DNA of 13,060 nt. Source: Holophagae bacterium. GTDB lineage: Bacteria > Acidobacteriota > Thermoanaerobaculia > Thermoanaerobaculales > Sulfomarinibacteraceae. Under the pieces are notes generated by a model. The model worked only from the letters and a program-made list of their open reading frames with translations, was not told where the DNA came from and searched no databases. The stretch is from positions 1-13,060 of the forward strand of contig JAUWTC010000023.1 in the NCBI GenBank assembly GCA_030609785.1. The letters are read 5' to 3'. This document shows, in pieces, positions 6,328 to 11,699 of this stretch; position 1 is the first letter of the stretch, and the number at the start of each line of letters is the position of its first letter. A program made the position numbers and the translations under genes.

Positions 6328-6333
6328 CCTCCC
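6328..6333 (-). promoter_or_regulatory. Ribosome binding site of the small membrane protein
   Basis: GGGAGG on the minus strand lies five bases upstream of the ATG at 6322, fixing the start and supporting the 69-aa frame. Confidence 0.7.
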
Positions 6334-6390
6334 ATCGATAAGTACGCATCCACCACCCTGGGGGTTCTTCGCCAGATCGAAGGAATCGGG

Positions 6391-6426
6391 AACCCGAGCC
6401 CGTGCCCGTTCCCGTTCCCGTTCCCG
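6391..6426. repeat. Tandem hexamer NNCCCG, six units
   Basis: Six consecutive 6-base units read AACCCG, AGCCCG, TGCCCG and three perfect TTCCCG copies. This is a simple-sequence array in intergenic DNA. Confidence 0.75.
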
Positions 6427-6431
6427 ATTTT

Positions 6432-6449
6432 CCTCGGGGTGAGCCGAGG
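6432..6449. repeat. Small GC-rich hairpin
   Basis: CCTCGG (6432-6437) and CCGAGG (6444-6449) form a 6-bp stem with a six-base loop, directly after the hexamer array. Confidence 0.45.
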
Positions 6450-6470
6450 GCACAGCAGAACGCATTTCCT

Positions 6471-6584
6471 CTCGCAAAGAACGCAAAGGAAACACAGGGG
6501 TAATTAATTCTTCATCTTTGCGTGCTTGGCGATCTTTGCGAGGTATTGTGTTTTTGTGCCTTTTTGTGGCTATTCCCCTGTGTT
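6471..6584. repeat. Interleaved inverted repeats of the CGCAAAG family
   Basis: The arm CTCGCAAAGAACGCAAAG (6471-6488) is complementary in two blocks to 6516-6523 and 6533-6542, with nine unpaired bases between. AACACAGGGG (6491-6500) is complementary to 6575-6584. The two pairs interleave, a pseudoknot-like order. The words CGCCAAG, ACGCAAAG and CGCAAAGGAAAC are shared with the hairpin at 3408-3492, so both belong to one repeat type. Confidence 0.6.
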
Positions 6585-6696
6585 CTCGGCGAGATGTCTT
6601 TCTTTCTGGATCCTGCTGCCGGGTGGCTACTCCAGACCAAGCTCCAACTGAATTTCGAGCAATACCGGTGACCTCGGCAAGATCCTGAGGCTTGCT

Positions 6697-7074
6697 TCAG
6701 GCAACGATGATGTCGATGCCGTAATCGGCGATCCAAGGGTCTCGAGTGACGATCGTCATTTTTTCGACCATAGCCTGCGCGACAAGAAGACGGTCGAAAG
6801 GGTCTCGGTGAATCGCGGGCAACACCGCAATGGTATCGGCGTGTTGCACAGTGATCGGTAACTCGGGAAAATGTTGTTGAGCCAATACCTCACCGAAGTC
6901 TTCAGGAAGATCTAGCTTCCCGACACCTTGTTTGATTCGGATTTCCCACACAACCACCGCGCTCAAAAAAACCGTGTTCTCGGGATCGGCAATGGCGGAT
7001 CGTGCAGCGTCGGAAAGCGCCGGATCGTCACTCAACCACCACAATACCGCATGGGTATCGAGAAGAAGATTCAC
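6697..7074 (-). CDS. vapC: VapC-type PIN-domain toxin
   Basis: This 125-aa PIN-domain endoribonuclease is the toxin of a type II pair; VapC proteins cut tRNA or rRNA and arrest growth when freed from the antitoxin. The acidic metal site is intact: Asp6 in LLLDTHAVLWWL, Glu44 in VVWEIRIK, Asp94 in the HRDPFDRLLVAQA motif (89-101) and Asp112 in VTRDPWIADYG. The length is typical. Translation starts at a GTG (7074-7072) that overlaps the antitoxin TGA in a GTGA junction, so the toxin is probably made by coupled translation. An intact site means it is likely active. The substrate RNA cannot be told from sequence. The pair is a common accessory cassette and may have been acquired. Confidence 0.92.
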   Translation of the reverse strand: MNLLLDTHAVLWWLSDDPALSDAARSAIADPENTVFLSAVVVWEIRIKQGVGKLDLPEDFGEVLAQQHFPELPITVQHADTIAVLPAIHRDPFDRLLVAQAMVEKMTIVTRDPWIADYGIDIIVA

Positions 7075-7310
7075 TGCTCATCCATCCCGAATGCAATACG
7101 AAGATCCTCGGGAAGCTCATCAAAATCATCAGCAATGCGAATAGAACCCTTGAGTGCTCCCGGTCGGCGATATCCTTCGGGCCGGTCAAACTTTGTGAGC
7201 CGCACGACCGGCTTCCCCGCCTTGGCGATGATGATTTCCTCGCCCGCCAGGACCCGCTCAATCAGCGCCGACAGTTGTGCCTTGGCCTCCGAGATGTTGG
7301 TGATCGGCAT
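7071..7310 (-). CDS. vapB: VapB/Phd-type antitoxin
   Basis: This 79-aa antitoxin of the Phd/YefM-like type neutralises the downstream PIN toxin and normally represses its own promoter. The N-terminal DNA-binding half reads MPITNISEAKAQLSALIERVLAGEEIIIAKAGKPVVRL (1-38). The C-terminal half, with RRPGALKGSIRIADDFDELPEDL near 48-70, is the usual toxin-covering segment. The start at 7310 has GGGAGG five bases upstream (7316-7321). The in-frame codon at 7355 lies in the promoter region and is rejected. It overlaps the toxin start by four bases. A TTGACA box and an inverted repeat upstream suggest autoregulation. Confidence 0.9.
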   Translation of the reverse strand: MPITNISEAKAQLSALIERVLAGEEIIIAKAGKPVVRLTKFDRPEGYRRPGALKGSIRIADDFDELPEDLRIAFGMDEQ

Positions 7311-7326
7311 GGGAGCCTCCCTACCT

Positions 7327-7355
7327 AGTCTGACCAGACCAGACCACCTTGTCAA
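7327..7355 (-). promoter_or_regulatory. Candidate vapBC promoter with embedded operator
   Basis: On the minus strand TTGACA (7355-7350), a 17-base spacer and CAGACT (7332-7327) form a possible promoter. The spacer and -10 carry CAGAC/GTCTG repeats: GTCTG (7328-7332) pairs with CAGAC at 7335-7339 or 7340-7344 (7340 being C), a likely antitoxin binding site. The -10 box is weak and the leader would be very short. Confidence 0.4.
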
Positions 7356-7443
7356 GCCTACCGGTCCGGTTCAAAAAGAAGACTGTAAAACACCATCACC
7401 AACCTCAGTTCGCGAAGGTAGCCAAGAAGGAGAAGTTCGAACA

Positions 7444-7465
7444 GGGCGGGCACGGGGGCCCGCCC
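7444..7465. repeat. GC-rich REP-like hairpin
   Basis: GGGCGGG (7444-7450) and CCCGCCC (7459-7465) form a perfect 7-bp stem over an eight-base G-rich loop, followed by CTACAG. The sequence style is that of REP-like palindromes common in intergenic DNA. It lies between the vapBC promoter and the end of the ABC operon. Confidence 0.55.
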
Positions 7466-7491
7466 CTACAGGTCAATCCTCCGAATTTCGC

Positions 7492-7514
7492 ATGCCCTCG
7501 TTCTACGAATTGCC
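7492..7514. repeat. Dispersed palindrome, degenerate copy 3
   Basis: Bases 7499-7513 match CGTTCGACGAATTGC of copy 1 at 14 of 15 positions. The whole 23 bases match 11661-11683 at 20 of 23. The last codons and the TAG stop (7505-7503) of the minus-strand permease gene fall inside this repeat. Confidence 0.6.
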
Positions 7515-9425
7515 CAACAGGCGCTCAGTCGTCCCCGTCACCGGATCCCATTCCATCAGCGTCCAGCCCTCGCCAAACCAGAGGCGGCCATCGGAAGGCG
7601 CCCCGTAATAAACCATCCACCACCCTGCTGCCGGGAATCGGGCCCCTTCGATCTCGCGCACGACACCGCTCTCGATGTTGAGGGACAAACCCCGAAGCTC
7701 CATCGGGTCGTATTCCAAGCTGTCCGGATGAACCGCGAGTGAGACCTCGCCAGGCATCGACTCTCCACTGAGGATCAACCGGCCGGCCGGCCCGACCGGC
7801 CACCTCTTGGACGACAGACCTTCAGCCTGCCAGACCTCGGTCCACCCTTGTCCATCCTCGACGAAGGCGCGTATCAGACGCCCGTCGCCGGTCCATAAGG
7901 TGTTCCCCGCCTCGGGGAGGACACCGAGATCTCTCTCGACGGCGCCGGTCCGGCCATTCCGGATCGTCATCCGGAATCTCCCCGACCCTCCCTCGATCAC
8001 GCAGTATCGATGAGAATGGAAATCATAAGCAAAGCTGAAACGCCAAGTCCTCGGGTCGACATCGTCCATCCCGCCAAGATCAGGATCAACCCTGCCCGTT
8101 GTCTCAACCAATCCGGATTCAAGGTCGATCTCGACGATCTCGACCGGTTGTGGACCCGAACTCCGACTGCCGGCTCCTGTGATCACCCTGAAGAGATCAT
8201 CTGAGATAAACCTGGCCATCCGAATCGATCCTTCGTATTCCAAGCGGGTCGCTACCAGTAGTTTCCCGGTCTCCAAGTCATAGACCGACAGTGTCTCGTC
8301 CCCGAAGATAGCCACCTGGTCTCCCCGGTCGGAAAGAACCAGCCGCTTGACCCGCGCAAATGTCAAAGGGGTCTCTCGGGGCTTTGGCCGTTCTTTGCCG
8401 AGGTCGGCGAAAACCAGTTGGCGCTGATCGAACCCAATGGGATCCAGCCACGCTACTCGTTTCCCATTGAGAGAAAAAACAACCGAATCTGACCACCAAT
8501 CCCCTGAGGAAATCCTCAAGTACGCCCCTGTTCCCCGGTTAAAGAGGAAATGAGGCATGAAGTCCAACCGCCCGGCCGATTTTCCTACGACCTCGATCCA
8601 CGGGCCTTGTTCTACCGGCCGAACGGCCTCGATAGTCACCAGGTCAGCCGGATCGACGGCCGTCACCCAGGCCCCATACCCGATGGCGGCCACCGTGGCC
8701 GAGCCCAATACGCCCCACAAGACGCCTGAGAGGATCCGGTGCCCCCTCTGGATATCGGTCCGTCCGACCGACACCTGGGCCCATCCTGCCGCGACCAGCG
8801 CCACAACCAGGGAAACAGCCAAAAACCCTGCAACGGCAAGCACAGCCAACGGCGCCTCAAGAGCCAACGGCGCCAGCCGGAACCACAAAGATGCTGCCAG
8901 GACCACGAGCACGATTGCATCCAGGGCAAACCAGGCTGATCGCGCCCGCCACATCACCCCGATGGTATGGCTCACCACCACGAGAAAGAGCGGCGCTCCC
9001 ACCAAAAGGCCGACCAACGCCCACCACGGCTCGTCGTGAACGAACTCAAAATACACGCCCGACTCGGCCAGCACGGCTGCCGGGAGCATCACGATCGCCT
9101 CGGTCACCATCACCAGCAACCAACTCGCCGCCAATTTTCCGAACCAGATCGCCCCACCGCTGACCGGCCGGGAGAAGTAGAAGCCCAACCAACCCTGGCC
9201 CAAATCGCCACCGACCATGCCGGCGCCGAGGAACACCGCGATGATCCAGGCCAGACCCAACCCCACGATCCACGCCATCGCCCCCCGGACATCGGAGGTT
9301 GACGACCAGGCAAGCCCCGGCGCAAAGGGCACGAGCAGCGGGATCAGGGACGCGACACCGGCAGCAACGACCACCGCCCGTCGATCGACCAGTTCCCGGA
9401 CTGCGATAGTGACCATACCCTTCAT
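7503..9425 (-). CDS. ABC-2-type permease fused to a beta-propeller-like domain
   Basis: The 640-aa protein has two parts. Residues 1-255 hold about seven hydrophobic segments (near 19-38, 49-70, 91-120, 134-155, 164-183, 190-214 and 231-253) with the FYFSRPVSGGAIWFGKL stretch (82-98) typical of ABC-2 permeases. Residues 260-640 form a soluble region with repeating beta-rich blades such as VAIFGDETLSVYDLETGKLL and MTIRNGRTGAVERDLG, which looks like a WD40- or YVTN-like propeller and probably lies outside the cytoplasmic membrane. The ATG at 9425 has GGAGG six bases upstream and overlaps the ATPase stop in ATGA. It is the channel partner of that ATPase. The substrate is unknown; the repressor type suggests export of, or response to, envelope-active compounds. 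The last codons come from a palindromic repeat. Confidence 0.83.
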   Translation of the reverse strand: MKGMVTIAVRELVDRRAVVVAAGVASLIPLLVPFAPGLAWSSTSDVRGAMAWIVGLGLAWIIAVFLGAGMVGGDLGQGWLGFYFSRPVSGGAIWFGKLAASWLLVMVTEAIVMLPAAVLAESGVYFEFVHDEPWWALVGLLVGAPLFLVVVSHTIGVMWRARSAWFALDAIVLVVLAASLWFRLAPLALEAPLAVLAVAGFLAVSLVVALVAAGWAQVSVGRTDIQRGHRILSGVLWGVLGSATVAAIGYGAWVTAVDPADLVTIEAVRPVEQGPWIEVVGKSAGRLDFMPHFLFNRGTGAYLRISSGDWWSDSVVFSLNGKRVAWLDPIGFDQRQLVFADLGKERPKPRETPLTFARVKRLVLSDRGDQVAIFGDETLSVYDLETGKLLVATRLEYEGSIRMARFISDDLFRVITGAGSRSSGPQPVEIVEIDLESGLVETTGRVDPDLGGMDDVDPRTWRFSFAYDFHSHRYCVIEGGSGRFRMTIRNGRTGAVERDLGVLPEAGNTLWTGDGRLIRAFVEDGQGWTEVWQAEGLSSKRWPVGPAGRLILSGESMPGEVSLAVHPDSLEYDPMELRGLSLNIESGVVREIEGARFPAAGWWMVYYGAPSDGRLWFGEGWTLMEWDPVTGTTERLLGNS

Positions 9426-10330
9426 GACGAACCTCCGTCCGCTCCGTTGGAGACGGCAATGAAAATTTCCTCCAGCGAGAGGCTCGAGATCTCCAGCCGG
9501 TCTCCCGCCACCTCCCGAAAGGCCATCTCGGCGGCATCGTCAAAATCGGGTACGACAACCTCCAGCGTGTCCCTGCTGGTTTTGGAGCAAAGGATCCCCG
9601 GAACCTTCGGCGCCTTCCCATCCTCCGGCCGCGGGAAACGCACCCTCCTGAAGCCGCCCTTGAGAATCTCGAGATCCTCGTCGACCACCATTCGACCTTC
9701 TCTGATCACTCCGACCCGGGTGGCGACGCCCTCGATGCCCGCCAGATCGTGAGTGGTCAACAACACCGTCGTGCGTCGCTCGGCCAATTCACCGATCAAC
9801 TCATCGAACAGCGCCTTGCGGGCAACCGCATCCAGACCCAGGGTCGGATCGTCCAGAATGACGAATTCCGGCGCCGACGACAGGGCCAGGGCCAGCCCAA
9901 CCTGTTTCCGTTGCCCTTTCGACAACCTCGAGAACCGCCGTCCAGGATCGACACCGAAGCGATCGAGGCGATCCATAAACGCCTGGTGATCCCAGCGTGC
10001 ATACAACGGCGCAGCGAATCGGGAGACCTGCAACGCCGTCATCTCCGGGGGAATATCGCTGACTTCGGGCGCCACGCCAACCTTCTCCATGACCGCCCTG
10101 CGGCCGGCCCAGGAGTCGCGCCCGAAGATTCCGACGTGCCCGCCCGATGGTTTCAGCTGGCCGAGAAGGCAACGGACCGTGGTCGACTTCCCGGACCCGT
10201 TCCGGCCGAGCAATGCGTAGACCTCGCCCTGTTGAACGACAAACGAAGCCTCATCCACCGCTGTTGTGCTTCCGAATTTGACAGTCAGATCTTCGACCTC
10301 TGCAACCGGCCCGTTCTTTCCGGTATTCAT
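9422..10330 (-). CDS. ABC transporter ATP-binding protein
   Basis: This 302-aa nucleotide-binding subunit powers the permease encoded directly downstream. Motifs in order are Walker A GRNGSGKST (42-50), signature LSKGQ (136-140), Walker B FVILD (156-160) followed by Asp161, D-loop GLD (165-167) and H-loop His194 in LLTTHD. The residue after Walker B is Asp, where most ABC ATPases have the catalytic Glu, so turnover may be slow or specialised. A C-terminal region of about 80 residues after 225 is typical of ABC-2 export ATPases. The ATG at 10330 overlaps the stop of the GntR gene (ATGA), and its own TGA overlaps the permease start. The order GntR-ATPase-permease matches ytr-like systems. Confidence 0.92.
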   Translation of the reverse strand: MNTGKNGPVAEVEDLTVKFGSTTAVDEASFVVQQGEVYALLGRNGSGKSTTVRCLLGQLKPSGGHVGIFGRDSWAGRRAVMEKVGVAPEVSDIPPEMTALQVSRFAAPLYARWDHQAFMDRLDRFGVDPGRRFSRLSKGQRKQVGLALALSSAPEFVILDDPTLGLDAVARKALFDELIGELAERRTTVLLTTHDLAGIEGVATRVGVIREGRMVVDEDLEILKGGFRRVRFPRPEDGKAPKVPGILCSKTSRDTLEVVVPDFDDAAEMAFREVAGDRLEISSLSLEEIFIAVSNGADGGSS

Positions 10331-10734
10331 GCCTCACCCCCACTCTCATTCGACTGCATCTTTTCAAAGGCCCGGTCCAGCTCCTCGGCCGCCTCGGCTC
10401 GCCCCGCCTGCACCATCACGGCCACCTCAGCAAAACGCAGGGCGCCCTCAGAAAGAATTCGTTGCCGGTCCTTGCGAATGTCATCCTCGGATCTTTCGGC
10501 AAAGAACGTCCCTTCGCCTCGCCGCACGATGAGGACGCCGGCCTCCGCCAATCGGCTGTATGCCTTGGCAACGGTCGCCGGGTTGACCCTCAACTCCCGT
10601 GCGAGTTCCCGAACCGACGGGACACCAGTTCCCGCAGGACTCGAACCCGACACCGCCAGGCGACGAACTCCGTCTTCGATCTGTTTCCAGATCGGAACCG
10701 CGTCTGATGGGTCAACATTGACGAACCCTGCCAT
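10327..10734 (-). CDS. GntR-family repressor, YtrA type
   Basis: This short GntR protein (135 aa) has an N-terminal winged helix: PIWKQIEDGVRRLAVSG (14-30), then VPSVRELARELRVNPATVAKAYSRLAEAGVLIVRRGEGTFFAE to about residue 80. A small helical C-terminal region (about 85-130) for dimerisation follows, rather than a full effector domain, as in the YtrA subfamily that controls linked ABC transporters. The ATG at 10734 has GGAGG seven bases upstream (10742-10746). Its stop overlaps the ATPase start, so all three genes form one operon that it probably represses through the palindromes at 10751-10775. The inducer is unknown; in studied relatives it is often a cell-envelope antibiotic or stress. Confidence 0.92.
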   Translation of the reverse strand: MAGFVNVDPSDAVPIWKQIEDGVRRLAVSGSSPAGTGVPSVRELARELRVNPATVAKAYSRLAEAGVLIVRRGEGTFFAERSEDDIRKDRQRILSEGALRFAEVAVMVQAGRAEAAEELDRAFEKMQSNESGGEA

Positions 10735-10750
10735 CCGGACACCTCCAGGT

Positions 10751-10775
10751 CAGTGTATCACTGTTATAATACAGT
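10751..10775. promoter_or_regulatory. Palindromic operator cluster for the GntR repressor
   Basis: CAGTG-TAT-CACTG (10751-10763) is a perfect palindrome and overlaps ACTGT-N6-ACAGT (10760-10775), also perfect in its arms. Together they give AGTGTAT-N10-ATACAGT (10752-10775) with one mismatch. The cluster covers the -10 region and the likely transcription start of the operon, so a bound repressor would block the promoter. Confidence 0.6.
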
Positions 10776-10799
10776 AGGTCGCTAAGGGCCGGTTGTCAA
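10771..10799 (-). promoter_or_regulatory. Promoter of the GntR-ABC operon
   Basis: On the minus strand TTGACA (10799-10794), a 17-base spacer and TACTGT (10776-10771) give a good promoter. Transcription would start near 10764 with a leader of about 30 bases. The plus strand also reads TATAAT at 10765-10770, but no gene follows on that strand. Confidence 0.6.
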
Positions 10800-10888
10800 G
10801 GGGAAGTTTCGATTTGGTCGTTTCGCGCACCAGTTGGCCTTTTACCTACAGGCTGGTCATCTGGCGTATGAGCTGGTTTTCAAGGCCT

Positions 10889-11119
10889 TTACAGTTCGAA
10901 CGGTGGCCCTTTCGGGTGGACCCTTCTCCGAGGCTCCTCTTCCATTTGTGGGAAAGGCGACCTCAAGCGATTGAGATTGCGGAGATCCCCGGTCGACCTG
11001 ATTGGACGATGGGCACGCAGCGCTTCGATGTCCTCCTGGCTAGTTGCCAGATCCCTCTCGAAGTCGAGGGCGTCAGCGGAGGTTTTCTTCAAGCTCTTCA
11101 AAACGCTCTCGCAATCCAT
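10889..11119 (-). CDS. Small hypothetical protein after the nucleotidyltransferase
   Basis: I do not recognise a named family. From the ATG at 11119 the 76-aa product has a helical first half (MDCESVLKSLKK, then FERDLATSQEDIEALRAHRP) and a basic, proline-rich tail ending RRRVHPKGPPFEL. It overlaps the end of the nucleotidyltransferase gene by 47 bases in another frame, with only a GAGAG-type site upstream. The composition looks protein-like and the order suggests co-translation. It does not show the RxxxxH motif of HEPN toxins. A longer start at 11158 is possible. It may be a partner of the nucleotidyltransferase, but the call rests on context and composition only. Confidence 0.55.
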   Translation of the reverse strand: MDCESVLKSLKKTSADALDFERDLATSQEDIEALRAHRPIRSTGDLRNLNRLRSPFPQMEEEPRRRVHPKGPPFEL

Positions 11120-11606
11120 GCTTCTCAAATCTCTCTTCGATTTCCTTGCGATCCACATCGGGCAGGGACAACAGAAACTGGATGTCCGCCAGTTCCCGAA
11201 AGGTGCGCGTGGGATCGTTCTTCATGGCAAAAACCTTCATCGCCGCAAGGAGTTCCGGGCGCAGGACGGCGACGTCACGACCAGCGGGTCCAGGAACCCA
11301 GCGACGAGTCTCGAAAAGCTCTTGACTCGTTTCCCCGCGAACATAGACAAAATCGACTCTTCCCAGGTTCGTATCGAAGTGAAGATGGTTCGAGTACCCG
11401 CTCGAGACGTGGAGCGCCTCGTATCCCAAGCCAGCCAGGAATTCCAATAGCCCTTCCTGGCATTCAGCCGGAACGACGATGTCCACATCGAGGGTTGAGC
11501 GGGGCATGCCGTAGGCCGCCATGCTCAGACCACCAATCACAGCATAGGGAACACCTTCACCCTCAAGGTATTCGATAACCGTGCCAAGTACTCGTTCGAA
11601 ATCCAT
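11073..11606 (-). CDS. AbiEii/MNT-like nucleotidyltransferase
   Basis: This 177-aa protein has the minimal nucleotidyltransferase fold. VIGGLSMAAYGMPRSTLDVDIVV (23-45) carries the GG-S motif and metal-binding Asp40 and Asp42, Asp85 in LGRVDFVYV is the likely third acidic residue, and ELLAAMKVFAMKNDPTRTFRELADIQFLL (118-146) is the usual helical follow-on with Lys124. Relatives transfer nucleotides to tRNA, proteins or small molecules, and several act as toxin or antitoxin parts (AbiEii, MenT, MntA). The ATG at 11606 has a GTGGGG-like site five bases upstream. It is followed by an overlapping small ORF and is divergent from the aspartate ammonia-lyase gene. No AbiEi-type antitoxin or HEPN gene is adjacent, so its biological role is open. 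Confidence 0.82.
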   Translation of the reverse strand: MDFERVLGTVIEYLEGEGVPYAVIGGLSMAAYGMPRSTLDVDIVVPAECQEGLLEFLAGLGYEALHVSSGYSNHLHFDTNLGRVDFVYVRGETSQELFETRRWVPGPAGRDVAVLRPELLAAMKVFAMKNDPTRTFRELADIQFLLSLPDVDRKEIEERFEKHGLRERFEELEENLR

Positions 11607-11660
11607 ATGATCCCCACCCAGATTACACCAGCACCCAATGGCCTCACAGCATCCAGCCCC

Positions 11661-11683
11661 ATGCCCTCGTCCGACGAATCGCC
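11661..11683. repeat. Dispersed palindrome, degenerate copy 4
   Basis: This 23-base segment matches 7492-7514 at 20 positions and retains the CGTNCNACGAAT core of copies 1 and 2. It sits between the divergent nucleotidyltransferase and aspartate ammonia-lyase genes. Confidence 0.5.
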
Positions 11684-11699
11684 GTGCTAGCCTGATCGG

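Larger units (their letters stand above)
6350..6696. other. Gene-free stretch with simple repeats and interleaved inverted repeats
   Basis: I see no credible gene here. It contains a hexamer array (6391-6426), a small hairpin (6432-6449) and a CGCAAAG-type inverted repeat (6471-6542) interleaved with a second inverted repeat (6491-6500 with 6575-6584). There is also a T-rich stretch with repeated TTTTTGTG near 6550-6570. The short open frames crossing it are low-complexity and unlike proteins. Confidence 0.6.

Noticed and set aside
6512..6736. Minus-strand ORF downstream of vapC as a gene remnant
   Set aside because: Its translation is rich in Arg, His, Ser and Lys without any family similarity. 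It crosses the CGCAAAG repeat and overlaps the end of vapC.
9749..10777. Long plus-strand open frame (342 codons) opposite the ABC operon
   Set aside because: It is fully antisense to the ATPase and GntR genes, which have intact motifs, ribosome binding sites and ATGA junctions. Its translation shows no family features and is rich in Arg, Ser and Pro, as expected of a shadow frame in GC-rich DNA.
10793..11578. Plus-strand frame (261 codons) opposite the nucleotidyltransferase
   Set aside because: It overlaps the operon promoter and is antisense to a gene with catalytic motifs. The composition is typical of a shadow frame.
10889..11606. MNT-HEPN toxin-antitoxin pair
   Set aside because: The small neighbour of the nucleotidyltransferase lacks the RxxxxH motif and the length of a HEPN protein.
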